Origin: Limnanthes douglasii subsp. nivea
Lineage: Eukaryota > Streptophyta > Magnoliopsida > Brassicales > Limnanthaceae
Assembly (NCBI GenBank): GCA_036936605.1
Contig: JAUPFV010000004.1
Coordinates: forward strand, 290,202,009 to 290,266,008
Reading direction: 5' to 3'
Length of the DNA stretch: 64,000 nucleotides
Shown here: positions 21,191 to 32,839 of the stretch, piece after piece
Layout of the letters: every line of letters begins with the position of its first letter
How positions within the stretch are numbered: position 1 is the stretch's first letter
The notes under the pieces: model-generated
What the model was told of the DNA's origin: nothing
Seen by the model: only the letters and a program-made list of their open reading frames with translations
Database searches by the model: none
Translations under genes and position numbers: made by a program

Positions 21191-23100
21191 CTCCAATTTA
21201 GTGATCTAAAAAGTAGAGCTAATGGCTTAAAATGAAACATTTCTTATATTTTAATATTATTATTTTCAAAAAAAATAATCGATAAGGAATTTTCAAAAAG
21301 CACTGTTCACATCGGTGTTCACTGTACCGTTCATTTTTCAAAAAATATTCTTCGTTCTTTTTAAAAATTATTATTATTATTATTATATTTATGTATTATT
21401 ATTTATTTTATTTTATTATGTGTGTTGAAAATTTGTTTTTGATTTTATCATGTTTCTATCACTTGCTCTTCTTCTTATTTTTCACTTGTCTTTTGGCATA
21501 ACCATTTAGCTTCTATACTTCAACTTCAATCCTACAATTCCAACCTAAAAATATTTATCATGCACCATTATACCTTACTTTATTTCTTATGTTATTAATA
21601 TTGGAGACAATATTAGATTTTAAGTGTGTGATAGTGGAAAATTATTGAATACGAATATATATAAATTGATCATTTAATATTGATTATTATATATTTTGGG
21701 ACCTATAAATTAATTCAAACTTTTAAAGTGATTTTTAAGCTCAAAGAGTTAACAATTGCATGTTTAGGTATTCATTTATTTAAGTTTTTAAAATTTCTTC
21801 GTGTCTATAATTTATTTTAAATGAATTATTTTTTATATAAAAATTAATTTACTGATATAATAAATGTATTATGGAAAAAATAGTTGTTCTGGTAGAAAAA
21901 ATGTGTATAATAAAATAAGTAAATAGGTTGCATAAATCTTTAATGAGTGATTCGGTATCTTTCTAATCTGGTCGATATTTGGGTCTCTTTCAAATCTGGT
22001 AGAAATTCACGTACAAATGAAAAATATTTATGTTAATTCTCAAATATGGATTGTTTAGTTTTGTAGTCTAATTAGCACGAGTCAATAAATCATAACGGAG
22101 GCTTCATCACCTAATGCTCATAACCATATGGGAAGGATGTTACAAGTCTAAAGCTAGTTGAATTTATTAGTTAAAAACCTTAATTAGACATTTTTTAAGT
22201 TTATATGTTCGTGAGGCATCTTATCACCTAATAACTTAAGTCAACTGATTTATGATTCATAAAAAAAAATACAATTGAGAACTGTGAAAAATAAAATTGA
22301 TATTATTTTGGTTTATTATTTAAAAAATATTCAAGTAAATAGTATATAATGAAAAATTAATTTTTGTTGGAACGTGTTGAAAATCATTTTAAATTTATTC
22401 AAATTTTTATCTATAATATCAAATTTTTAATTAGTTAACTTGTTTTGAAATTAAGAAATTCAGTCTTGATTTATACACTAGGATAATATATTTTGACCAT
22501 ACTTTTAATGATTATATTTTGTTTTTTATGTAATACATAATTATAGTAATTTGATCTAATGATATTTATCTTCAATTTTTATTAATTTATTTGTTAGTTT
22601 TAATTAGTAATGAATAAAATATTTATATTTGTTTATTTTTGTATTTATTTGCAAAATTGAGAGATAAAAATAAACAAAACGAGTTAAATTGCAAAAATGA
22701 GTTACAATTAAGCAAAATAATTAAATCTAAATATTTGAAGATAAATAAATCAAAAAGAAAAAACGGTTTAGAATTGAAAAAAAATCAATTTTTTATATCT
22801 TATTATTTTATTTTAAAAATAAAATTATTTTTTATTTTAGATAATAATAAATTATAATTTGTTCAGACCAAACATTTTCAAAAATTAATTTTTTTCTTTT
22901 TTAAAATAAAATCATAATTCTCATCAAATAAAAAAAATATTTTATTTTTTAAAATTAAATAATAATATATTATAATTTTTTTTATCAAATATTTTCTTCT
23001 CCAATTATGTTTTTTAATAAAAAAAACTATATTATTAATTACTGAATAAAACCAACAAGGGTTTTTTTAGTCCAAAACAAATCGGACCATATGCCTTAGG
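21191..23100. other. AT-rich DNA, nothing recognised
   Basis: Very AT-rich, with frequent A and T runs. The only long frame (22639-22857) is Lys/Asn/Ile-rich low-complexity translation with no recognisable motif. It may hold an Athila LTR, which I could not delimit because no second copy is in view. Confidence 0.6.
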
Positions 23101-23139
23101 TATTAATCTTGAACAAAGGAAAATGGCACGAGACTATGA

Positions 23140-23181
23140 AAACCCTAGACACACATCACTCGCCTCTTCATATATAAACTC
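23140..23181 (+). promoter_or_regulatory. Telo-box and TATA box ahead of a small reading frame
   Basis: AAACCCTA (23140-23147) is a telo-box, common just upstream of plant translation-related genes. CATATATAAACTC (23169-23181) is a TATA box about 90 bases before the ATG at 23269. The KH gene at 40.4 kb has the same pair of signals. Confidence 0.5.
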
Positions 23182-23268
23182 TTCTATCCCTGAAAAATTC
23201 ATCTTCTCCGACCTGTAATTCGAGAAAGGAAGCCCCAAATTTACTGAAAATATTCTCTAATTCTAAAG

Positions 23269-23638
23269 ATGAATTCATCAATGGCGAAATTGGCCCACAC
23301 CAACTTGGAAAAACCCATAAAAGATGGGCCACAATGGGGTAGCCGAGTTGGTTGAGTATGGCATTCTTATAACCAAAAGGTCATGAGTTCGAGTCCCTCT
23401 ACATACGCTTTCTCGGCTGAGCCTGTCACCTTGTGTGGTTTACCTTCTGGCGTTGGTTTGCAGGCTATCGCGTCAGACTGAGGGTTTACCCTGTGCGCAC
23501 TCATTGCACTCAGAGTAGCGGCTGCGGGTTCCCTCCGAAAAAAAAAAAAAACAATGGCAAGATGTAAAAGTGCTTTTTTCTTTTCCAACTAGTGATGACT
23601 ATCGAGCCCAACAAGGGATAATTAGTATCAGCAGTTGA
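23269..23638 (+). pseudogene. Small unknown reading frame interrupted by a SINE
   Basis: From ATG 23269, 23 codons are open up to the SINE target site (residues include MAKLAHTNLEKPIKDG). If the SINE and one target copy (23338-23557) are ignored, the same frame continues from 23558 to TGA at 23636-23638, 49 residues in all (the second part includes FSFPTSDDYRAQQG). A telo-box and TATA box lie upstream, so this may be the first exon or whole of a host gene, or a gene fragment. I do not recognise the product. A frame this short could be open by chance, so only the promoter context makes it worth listing. Confidence 0.35.
23338..23550 (+). mobile_element. tRNA-derived SINE with 7-bp target duplication
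   Basis: A tRNA-like head carries an A box, TAGCCGAGTTGG (23340-23351), and a B box, GAGTTCGAGTCC (23385-23396). A tRNA-unrelated body of about 140 bases follows, ending in a run of about 14 A. ACAATGG stands on both sides (23331-23337 and 23551-23557) as the target duplication. SINEs are copied by LINE machinery; the A tail fits the L1-type LINEs in this window as partners. The good A and B boxes and intact target duplicate suggest a fairly recent insertion. Confidence 0.9.
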
Positions 23639-24400
23639 AAACCTTTGCAATAAATATTAGTTCAAGACTCATCTTAATAAAAAAACGAATAAACAAATCG
23701 GGATTATAGAAATCAAATGTAAAATTAGGCGATAATCAATTCTTAAGCATTGGATTTCTAGAAAAGCTCAGTATGCAGCTGATACAAACTCTTCGACCAA
23801 ATTTGAGTTTAAGTCAAGAGATCAAATCCAAGTCAAGACTAAGTCCGATTTGAAACACATGCGAACTTGAAATTTCTCACTTAGCAATGGCTTAGATCTT
23901 GAAGATAATAGAATTTGAGCAGAACAAAAGATTTTGACAGGGATGGTGCTCAACGAACCACCAGAATATCAGATAAAAAGGGACAGAGAAGATGTTCTGA
24001 ATGAATCTAAGAATATGCAATATAGATGACTCAACACTGATAGCGACTTTACTCCTGGTTATGATACCCTTTCCAGCTCAATCCATCGAAAGAGTTCTGG
24101 CCATTTTATGAGAGGGAAATAATCGAGTTGGGAGTCAGGAAAATGCAACTATCTTGTTGAGAATCGGCAAACGAATTCATAGGGTAAAATCATCAAACAA
24201 CTTGAAACACGAAGACAAACTAAGATCATTATGCAATAAAGCTTTTTGACTCGTAATCTGTAAAATTGAAAAGTAGAGAAGGATTTCTAGGTCATTCTTG
24301 TCGGATGATCTGCAACAATCTTTTAATCAAGATTGTTGGTAATAAACTTGAATAATAGATTTAATTGGTATTACTTATTTAGCCGATTCCAACCTTTTCA
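23639..24400. other. Non-coding DNA, nothing recognised
   Basis: Moderately AT-rich, without a reading frame of note or a protein motif on either strand. It could be downstream sequence of the small interrupted gene or the 3' end of the adjoining minus-strand LINE. Confidence 0.5.
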
Positions 24401-26850
24401 AGAGAAATAATGGCTTTTAAGTAGTTAGGGATGTTATCAGCAGAAAAATTTGTCTTTATTTTGCAGTTAGAAATCTATTTAGCTAGCGAGTCGACAGCTT
24501 TATTTTGGACTCTACTGACGTGGCAATGGCAATTTCCATCGAAGAGCATAATAATTTTTTGCATTTAGTTAGAATGAGATATAAAAATGATGGGTATTCT
24601 CCTTTGGAGAGAAAGTTTACTAGTATTTGTGAATCGGTTTCAATATCGACTTTAGCAAAACCCTTGTTTTACAGATTATAAGGCCATCAAGCAGGGTGTA
24701 GGCTTCAGCTAGAGTCAGAGAGAGCTTACCATACATGTTTCCAATATCATAGATAAGATTACCGTCTGAGTTTTTTAGGATGATACTGTCATTTACTTCA
24801 CCAGTCTCTCGGGAGGATCCGTCTATATTCAGCTTTATTATGTGCTTGACGGGAGCTTTATAGGTAAGATAAATAGGTATCTTTAAGTTTTATATATGAT
24901 AAATGCATATCATTTCTTGTGCTTCTTTGTTTGTATCTTTCTGGTGCTTATTCTTTAATAGTAGTGAATTGTCTAAGGCGTGCAAAATATGTTTAATGTG
25001 ATTTATTGTAGAGTTAGAGGATCCAGAGATACATTTGATTTTTGTTTTGTTTCTTGCTTGACTATAGGAGGTATAATAAATGACGAATGAATATATGTTC
25101 AAGATTTCCAAAACCAGTTTCTCAACATGTGAACAAGTGTCATGTATTTACCAACACGGATCTTGAAATTATGGGAAAAATATGACCAAATTGACCACGA
25201 GAACTTACATTCCACAAATAGATGATTAATAGTTTTATAGTTGAGAAAAAATGGCATTTTAATGCTAGATATACATGTCTTCTATAGGTTAGTATCAATT
25301 GGGAGATAGTTTTTTATTACTCTCCATATTAGGACAGAGCACTTTCTAGGTGTTATAGGGTTCCATAGTTTTCCATAAAGGTTAGATGAGTTGAAAATTC
25401 TTTCTAAGTATGTTTCATGTGTCTAGAGAATTGTATTTTCCATCGCGATAGACTGTCCACTTGATATGGTCAGGCCTTAGAGCATCTATTTGGATCTTCT
25501 CAATAGAAGTCATATCATTTAGGGAGAGAAAATTATATATTTTGTCTTGATTCCACGAATTGATCTCCCACTAGTCAGATACTTGATCTTTACCATACAA
25601 ACTTATATCCACTATGTTGTTTAAGGAGATGATGAGAGTCAATTTCAGCCAATTGTCAAGCCAAAAGTCAACTTTTTCATAGCCTACATCCCATTTTATG
25701 AAAGATTCAATAGTTTTTTGATAGTAGAGAATCTTGTCCAAGTATGAGACTCTGTTTTAGTGAAAAAATTAGCTAATAAATGATGCATATTATAGCAATA
25801 TATACTATGAGTGATTTTTGCCCAAAAATATTCATTCTTCCTAAAATTGATACATAGCTTGCATGATAGTGAATCATGAATGTCTTTGAACTTTTTAATA
25901 TTCAGTCCACCTTCTTTAAAGGGCCTACAAGCTTTAGACCAATTTGACCACATGATATTAGATGAATTATGATTAGATCCCCATAAAACTTTATTGAAAA
26001 TAATTTCAATCTTGTATAAAATTCATTTAGGGATAAAACAACATTGCATCCAATAGTTAGGAATGACCATTAGTATACCACCATATGAAAGGTTTTTCTC
26101 CTATGAGTTAGTGATATTTTGTCTTTTTTTAATAATGGGTCATAGTTGCAGGCATATTTGTTTTTGCTGATTGTTATTCCCAAATATGTGATAGGAAATG
26201 ATTCTGAATTGAAATTAATTGTATTAGAGATATAGGAAACTTTGATAAGTAGAGAATACTTCGATGAGATGATTTTTGTTTTGCTTTTGTTGATTGCTTG
26301 TCCTGAAAAATACTGGTAATCATGCAAAAAACATACTAATAGTAGCAATAGATGAAGGGAGACTATTAGTAAAATTTAGTAGGCCATCAGCAAAAGCTAA
26401 GCTTGAGATGACCATTGGAATCGTGTTAGAGTATTTAAGTGATTTGTTATGCTCGAATAGGTTTCTCAAACCTCTAAGTATGACTTCTTCAAAAATGATA
26501 AAAAATACTAAGGGATAAAGGATCCCCATGTCTTAAACCCTTTTTTTGTTTTAAAATATCCATATACTTCAGCATTGACCAGTATGGAAACATGTACATT
26601 TCTAATCATTCATTCAATAAGATACAAAAAAATTGAATCAAAGCCAAATAAGAATAGACTTTGAAGGATAAAGTTGTGGGGCATACTATCAAAGGTTTTG
26701 GCCATATCCACTTTGATAAGAATGTTCCCAGCTTTAACTTTTTTGTTGATATCATAGGTCATTTCTTTTGAAATTAAAATGTTCGCGTGTATAGACATAT
26801 CTTGTACATAAGCTCCTTGAGCTAGAGATATGATTTCAGGTAGTATTTTG
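24400..26850 (-). pseudogene. L1-type LINE ORF2 fragment: reverse transcriptase, zinc-binding region, RNase H
   Basis: On the minus strand the order is the reverse transcriptase (KILPEIISLAQGAYVQ near 26850-26800; ILIKVDMAKTFDSMPH at about 26730-26685; SSLAFADGLLNFTNS, where FADD has become FADG, near 26430-26390; AINKSKTKIISS near 26300-26265; FPITYLGITISK near 26200-26165), then the thumb/connection region (WSKACRPFKEGGLNIKKF, 25945-25890), a decayed zinc-binding part, and an RNase H-like domain (IIKLNIDGSSRETGEVND near 24845-24790, LAEAYTLLDGLIICK near 24720-24675). Reverse transcriptase primes at nicked genomic DNA. It is 5'-truncated: coding stops where a Tat LTR abuts at about 26846, so endonuclease and ORF1 are missing. 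Many stops are present. Confidence 0.85.
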
Positions 26851-27192
26851 TGTGATTTATTTCTAGATCGAGGGTAATTTTGTAAAGTGTTTTGGGAATT
26901 TAATGTTTAAGTTGAAATTTAGAGATAATTAAGGTGTGTGCTAGCAGTAAATTCTGATCCCCTCATTAATGAAACTAGTTTGGTATTTATACTTAATTAA
27001 TGACCCATGGGCCTTTCAGGTCGAATTCTGGGCTTGGGTTAAGTTTAAGATCCCATTAGCCCAAGAGATGAAATGACCAGCATCTAGCTGAGTCATGTTC
27101 CACTAATTTTCGGTTGCACATAGTACTGGTTAGGTCCGAACTGCCCTTCGGATAGGTGTAAGGGTTAGTGTTAAAATTATACGACCTTATCA
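26846..27192 (-). repeat. 3' LTR of Tat element 1
   Basis: The minus strand begins TGATAAGGTCG at 27192. It contains a TATA box (AAGTATAAATACC, about 26982-26994) and ends in a segment (AAAATTACCCTCGA near 26880, then AAATCACACA) that parallels the ends of the LTRs at 51312-51754 and 57584-57991. The start TGATAAGG is shared with the LTRs ending at 2320 and 34861. A purine-rich stretch precedes it (27193-27203). The left limit is set by similarity and is good to about 10 bases; LINE coding resumes just left of it. Confidence 0.7.
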
Positions 27193-27568
27193 GTAGCCCA
27201 TTTAAGTCTTGCAAATAATCTTTAGAAAAGCTAACTCGAAAAAAATAAAACTCAATGCATATTCAAAGTGATCATCTGATCTGTCTTTTGTATCGAAATG
27301 AAAAGATTAACCTTACTGTTAAGAATTCTGAGAGTCAGCCTGATCGGAATTCGAAGAGACTAACTTTACCGTTAAATATTCCAAAAGTCATTTTTTGACG
27401 TGGGACACGTATCGAGTTTTGGTTCGACCTCTCAGCCGTTTTTTCTCTTAGATTCTTGTACCTACTTGGCTAAAAAGTTGCTTAGGATGTAATCCCCATA
27501 CCTCATAGCCTCCAATCATTACTTTGATCGGTTTGCCTTCCCCTAAGGAAACTTCCACATTTTCATCT

Positions 27569-27632
27569 TTATATAAATCAATTTCACTGTTCTATTATCT
27601 CTAAGAACACAAATATTTATAGAGAGAGAAAG
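27569..27632 (+). promoter_or_regulatory. Plus-strand promoter of the antisense gene in Tat element 1
   Basis: TTATATAAATC (27569-27579) is a TATA box in the plus-strand direction, opposite to the element. It is followed about 50 bases later by AGAGAGAGAAAG (27620-27631). The same pair at similar spacing stands before the antisense gene of Tat element 2 (35221 onward), and it is not part of the LTR. Confidence 0.55.
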
Positions 27633-27689
27633 CTTGGTAATCTTCTTAAATTGTGTCTGGGTATATTTATGTTCACAGCCAGAAACGCA

Positions 27690-30093
27690 TTAGTAAAGGA
27701 GGTTGACTGAATTTATCTGATTTGGAGAAAGCAAGAAAAGTTGCAAGAGACGCAAGAGTTGCAACTGGTCTCCTTGCCTCTCCTAGCGAAGAAATCGATC
27801 GACAAAAAAAAACACATACCAAGGGTCATCATCATCGAAGATATATTTGATATCAAAGATATCGAAGGGACAAACAGAGGACACTGCAGCAGATCGGAAG
27901 GGCAAAGTTAAAGTGGGTCTACCCAATACTGAGTCACTTTCGAAGTGTCTAGAAGGCAAAATGGGACCAAACTTTCAGAAAGTCAGCGCGAAGTACTTGA
28001 TACCCTCCAAAATATTGCGTATGTGTATACGCATACTATTGAGTTAGGTCGTATCCAAACAAAGTGGGGCTTCCCTGATTCTGTTAAAGTGAGAATCTCA
28101 ATCACTCCATAGACTCCAACATACTGCAAGTCTCATGAGCTAGTAGTATACACTAAAGTGCTGAATTGGGGACTCCGATTCCCTTTGGATCCATAGATAG
28201 TTAGGTAATTTTACGTGATAAAATTATGTCCGAGCGAGCTGAGCCTGAACGCATGGTACACTTTGTTGGCCGGTAAAATGACATCAAGGTTGTAAAAAAA
28301 ATCCCACTACCCATGGAGAAATTTGCTGATGTGGCGAGTCTGTGCAAGAAACACCACATCCCCTTTTACTATAATATGGGGAACGATTATAAGGTGGTAA
28401 ATGACTTGTTGGAGTCTGAAAAGCCACGGAAGACCCAATTTTTGTTTATCAGTGGAGCATGGGAGAACGGGAAGAAGATAAAAGTTGAAACTAATTCAAG
28501 TAAACTGACCCGTCGATAGAAGAGTATAGGTAACCTTTATTTATATTTTCCTTAGTTCTAAATACTGTGTTGTTATTCTGAACTGACTTGTGTTTCCTTT
28601 TAGTTTTTTTCAAAGAAGTTCTTGGATCGTTTAAAGACAGGCTAAAAAACTTGTGCTAAGCTAAATGTATAGGCATCGGAGAAATAAGGGAACGGTTTCC
28701 ATAATTGCTTTACTTCAGGGAACTTTGTAAGGTCTCACCTATGGAACACTTTAGGGAATAAAGACCTCACTTGGGAACAACTGACCACTCCCCCCTGCAG
28801 ATACCATCCTAAAGAGAATTGAGGTAAAGGATGCCAAACTTTACTTGCCTTCCGGGGTCGAAGCCCCTAGCCACATGGATAAAATTCAGAACAACAAAAA
28901 GAAGAAAAACAAGCTGACCCATCTTAGCAAGTCATTGAAGGGGTCAGTTTGGAAAACCAAGGGGGAATCAATGTTGCTTTGCTGGAAGTAGTTGAGGTCA
29001 CAATCAAAGAAGTCGGCGGCTCGGATGATCCGCCTGAGATCATAAAGAATGATGACAAGAGACGCAAGGAGAGTTGTGATGAAAAAACTGCAAAGAAACA
29101 GAAAGTTAGGATGAGAGAAAAGATAATCATACGTCATTCTGAACTCCCTCCTCCTATTCCTACTGATCCTACTTTGCAAAAAGAAATTTCACCCAACCTT
29201 CCTTCTAAAACACTTTTTGATTCCGAACGGGAAACTGCTGAAGGAGATGTCAATCTAGATGCGTTTCAGAACATTAATATGTACTTTAGTGGTCTGGACA
29301 AGGACGATTTTACAGGGCCTTATCCTTATGCCAATTTGGTCAATGTTGTAACCCATAATGGTGAGACATACGTGATATCAAGCAAACAAAATAATCTGAG
29401 TCATGCCCTCTTAGGTTATATATGTCTGGTAGTTGACCTGAAAAGGTAAGTGAGGGAACAAACAGGTACCATAACCCCCATGGCCACATAAAACTAGGGC
29501 TTAACGAATAGTCTCTCAACCGCTCAGCAAAGCATAGAATCCTTAAATAAGGAAAAATAGGATTTAGTTGCCAAACTGCGTAAGTTAGAAGATGCTCAGA
29601 AAGATATTCAGACCAAGTATTCTAGACTGAAAACTTATTCCTCTACCGAGATTAAGACTTTGAAGAGCAACTAGAAGTCAGCGTCAGTACTGTCAAAAGT
29701 TTATCTGAAGGAAAACTCAACTTGGAGAAGCTCCTTAAAGAGAAGACTGATGAGAATGTTTTTTTGGTAAGCAAGCAAGCCCAAGATATAGCCACAGGAA
29801 TAGAGAAGTATGCTTCTAGAATGGTGGACTCTTTGGAAAAAAAAGACGATGGGATCAATTCTGACATGGTCTTGCTATTTCACGAGACTATAGAAGAGGA
29901 CCCTTGGCCCTTTGTGGCAATTTGTGAAGTACAAAGATCTTCATTTCCATACAATGACGGATGGTGACAATCATGGCTATTCGAGTGGAGAAGACTCTGA
30001 AGATAATGAAGGAACTGGTGAGAGTTCGAGCACTGAACTCAAAATTCCTAAGAAAGGTAAAAGTGATAAAGATACCGAAGGGAAAAAGGCCTA
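27690..30093 (+). pseudogene. Antisense extra gene of Tat element 1 (putative gypsy-type transposon domain plus coiled coil)
   Basis: The gene lies on the plus strand between the 3' LTR and the integrase end of a minus-strand Tat element. Broken frames give, in order: KWGFPDSVKVRIS and LNWGLRFPLDP near 28060-28190, KLCPSELSLNAWYTLLAGK near 28225-28280, MEKFADVASLCKKHHIPFYY...TQFLFISGAWENG (28313-28480), an acidic/basic middle part (28949-29449) and a Glu/Lys-rich coiled-coil-like C-terminus (29560-29870). The first blocks resemble the plant 'putative gypsy type transposon' domain family; this is from memory of its GLRFPL...NAW...FFFVSG.W pattern. A GT-AG pair at 28530-28604 may be an intron. 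There are at least four stops or shifts. The biochemical function of this family is unknown. Confidence 0.6.
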
Positions 30094-30600
30094 AGGTTTT
30101 GTTATTATTTTGTGTTTTAAAACTAAAGTATTTGGACGACCGAGGCATTTGTTGTATTTTTTGAATTTCTATCTTATGAACCAAATCCTTAAAGGGTTAA
30201 GACATTTTGTGAAATATGGATCAAGTCTATTCTGATAAAGCTTTAATATCATATGTTTCTTTGTACAAATCTTGTTTGTCTCTATATAGCCAATGTTTAA
30301 ATAGCTTTCAATATTTCTGATTCATTAAATAAATGTTTAATAACCATTAAATAATTATAATCACAAATTTTAAATGAATGTGATCAAGTGTTTAACAAAT
30401 CTGATCAACTCAAAGATACTTCATTTGAGAGTCGGGGTGTTTAATAAGTCTTTAATATATGACCACCTCACATTATGGTTAAGTCAAGAATAATTTTGCA
30501 CCAAACTTTCGAAGAAGGCATAAAATATTATTGAAAAACTCGGACACCTCGTTAAAACCTCCCCGCGCCACAGGGTATGAAAGAGTATGCCCTCCTAATA
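30094..30600. other. Spacer between the converging genes of Tat element 1
   Basis: AT-rich and non-coding. It lies where the plus-strand antisense gene and the minus-strand integrase converge, so it should hold both 3' ends. No clear tandem repeat is seen here, unlike the same place in Tat element 2. Confidence 0.5.
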
Positions 30601-30619
30601 TTTACATTGACGTTCAAAA

Positions 30620-31431
30620 AGTAAATATTTACAAGAGAGTTTTATTATAAGTATAACCTGAGATGTTCAATGCATAATGGATGCTTTAGTGTTCTACCCT
30701 CTTTATCTTGAAGTCTGTATGTCCCTAGTTTGACTTTTTCACATACCACATAAGGACCTTCCCAGTTTGGGGCCAACTTACCGAACTGTTTCTCCTTAGT
30801 GTGCAAAAAGACTTTTCTTAAAACTTTTTCGTCTAATTAAAAATCTTTTCTTTTAACTTTGGAGGCAAATCTGTTGCTTATCAGACCCTGGTAGTGTGTT
30901 GTTCTTAAATGTGCATCCAACCGATTCCTAACTACCATATCATTTGCCTGTTCGGAATAGTTTTGGATCTTGTAAGACGGTAAAGTAATTTCTATGGGTG
31001 TGATTGCATTCATCCCATAAACGAGGGCAAAAGAGGATTCTTGTGTAGCAATCTGAGGAGTAGTTCAGTAAGCCCATAATACTTTTTGCAGATAATTGTG
31101 CCATTTTTCTGCAGCTCCCTCCAGATTTTTCATCAACCCAGACAAGATTGTCTGATTAACAACTTCAAAATGCCCATTGGCTTGAGGGTGGAATGGAGAA
31201 GAGAAATAGTGTTGAATTCATCTGGAGGTGAAAATTATTTCCATGTCTTTATTATCAAATTATGGTCCATTATCTATGGTGATCTTCCAGAAAACCCCAA
31301 ATCTGAAACATATGTTAGATAAAATGAATTTAATAATTGCCTTAGAATTGGTTCCAGCTAGGTAAGCTTCCTCTATCCACTTAGAGAAATAGTCAATAGC
31401 AACTATTATTGTTCGACATCCACCGGATTCC
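30620..31431 (-). pseudogene. Integrase core and C-terminus, Tat element 1
   Basis: Minus-strand order: RTIIVAIDYFSKWIE and AGTNSKAIIKFILSNICFRFG (31420-31300), ITIDNGP (second catalytic Asp, about 31265), SSPFHPQANGHFEVVNQTILSGL (the Glu, about 31200-31150), a WAYxTTPQIATQESSFALVYGMNA block (about 31070-31000), and EKVLRKVFLHTKEK...LAPNWEGPY (about 30825-30750), the C-terminal domain without chromodomain. A few stops interrupt it. The N-terminal part continues at 32424 beyond the hAT insertion. Confidence 0.85.
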
Positions 31432-31664
31432 ATGGGAAGTAGGGGTGAGCAAAAACCGAAAAAAACGAACTGACCGACCAAACCAAACCAAAATTTGTCG
31501 GTTTGGTCGGTTTAAAAATAATAATATTCGGTCTCGGTTTTTAAATTTCAAACCGAATTAAATTAGGTCGGTTTTCGGTTTTTCCGATTTTGGAACCGAA
31601 TAAAACTGAAACCGACCAAATGTTATATATAGTTGTATACCACCTCTAACACTTATTAATTGTT

Positions 31665-31725
31665 TGTCCAAGTGGTCCTAGATGATTACATAAACTACTC
31701 ATATAGTACGTCATGGGTTTGAACC
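31665..31725 (+). other. tRNA-like A and B boxes inside the hAT element
   Basis: TGTCCAAGTGGT (31665-31676) fits an A box and GGGTTTGAACC (31715-31725) fits a B box, 50 bases apart. The stretch between them cannot be folded into a clear tRNA by eye. It may be a SINE fragment carried by the transposon or chance. Confidence 0.35.
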
Positions 31726-31834
31726 ACACATCTAACATTTTGGGCAAATTTAAATTTTCAAATTTTCATAGCCTTGAACTCTACTTATAGTATACTAGAT
31801 AACCTATTAATTCCTTATTTTTAATTTTTATAGC

Positions 31835-32000
31835 CCACTGTTTACTCACTTTATGTATTTTTCCTTATTTTTTTTTATTTTCATAGCCTACTGTTTACCC
31901 ACTTTATGTATTTCTTTATACTATACTATTTTTTTATTCTCATAGCCTACTATTTACTCACTTTATGTATTTCTTTATACTATAGTATTAGTATAGTATA
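31835..32000 (+). repeat. Short tandem repeats in the hAT interior
   Basis: About three copies of a unit containing CATAGCCTACTGTTTACTC and CACTTTATGTATTTC lie near 31828-31985, separated by A/T-rich linkers. This is typical of internally expanded non-autonomous hAT elements. Confidence 0.7.
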
Positions 32001-32423
32001 TTTCTTTATTTTTTACCCTTAAGTAATAATATTATTATGGTTTCTTTATACTATAGTATAGTATATTACTTTATTTTTTACACTCAAGTAGCAATATTAT
32101 TATAGTATTTATTATATTAAAGTTATAAATATAAATTTATTATTATAAATATAAAAAACTAATAATTAGTTTGTATTATTATTATTTAAAAAATTGAGCT
32201 AAAAAAATTCGAAAAAAAACAAACCAAACCACACCGATCCAAACTGATGTTCAAACCGAAAAACCGACCAAAACCGACCGAACCCGAAAAAACCGAAACA
32301 AAAAAAAACTGATATTATTTTAATAAATCGGTTTAATAATTTATAAACCGAATTATTTCGGTTTGGTATAAATATATGTCAAAAAACCGACCGAACCGAC
32401 TGAATCTCACCCCTAATGGGAAG

Positions 32424-32800
32424 TGGCCCAACCAGATCCAACCTCAATCTATCAAACGGTACCGGTTTAGATATGGACTCCATAGGAATTGCTGGTACAT
32501 GCATTTTATTCTCATATTTCTGGTAAGGATCACACTTTTTTACCATGTCTCAGACATCTGTCATTATTGTTGGCCAATAATACCTTGCTAATAAGACTCT
32601 TCTGGTTACGGCCTTGTAGCAACAGTGTGCAGAACCTTCCCCGTCATGTAATTCAGATAAAACATTTTGAGATTCTTCAAATCCTAAGCAACGTAAGAGG
32701 GGTATGCTCAAAGATTTCTTGTAAATATTTTTTTTAATACCAGGAAACCACGAAAACCACGAGCCTCATATTAAATTTTCTTAGCCATGGCTTTATCCGG
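32424..32800 (-). pseudogene. Integrase zinc-binding domain, Tat element 1
   Basis: The minus strand encodes KSLSIPLLRCLGFEESQN, ELHDGEGSAHCCYKAVTRR, LLARYYWPTIMTDV and CDPYQKYENKMHVPAIPMES (about 32725-32490). This is the HHCC zinc-binding domain with the spacer before the core; the first Cys-x-x-Cys has become Cys-x-x-Tyr. RLDLVGPLPM near 32450 brings the first catalytic Asp. Removing the hAT element and one target copy rejoins it to 31431. Confidence 0.85.
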
Positions 32801-32839
32801 AGGTAAAATCCCATCAGAAATAAATTGAAAAATATCATA

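Larger units (their letters stand above)
31440..32415. mobile_element. Non-autonomous hAT-type DNA transposon (976 bp) with 8-bp target duplication
   Basis: Terminal inverted repeats are TAGGGGTGAG (31440-31449) and CTCACCCCTA (32406-32415), and ATGGGAAG is duplicated on both sides (31432-31439 and 32416-32423). 8-bp duplications and a YAGGGGTGAG-type end are hallmarks of plant hAT elements. No transposase is encoded. The terminal 150-200 bases on each side are dense in ACCGA/TCGGT motifs, which would fit subterminal transposase binding sites. The interior is AT-rich and has a short tandem repeat near 31835-31985 (CATAGCCTACTGTTTAC units) and tRNA-like boxes. It interrupts the integrase of Tat element 1. 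Confidence 0.9.

Noticed and set aside
22639..22857. 72-residue Lys/Asn-rich frame
   Set aside because: Pure AT-rich low-complexity translation, no motif.
23367..23588. 73-residue minus-strand frame
   Set aside because: Lies wholly within the SINE and its A tail; SINEs do not code.
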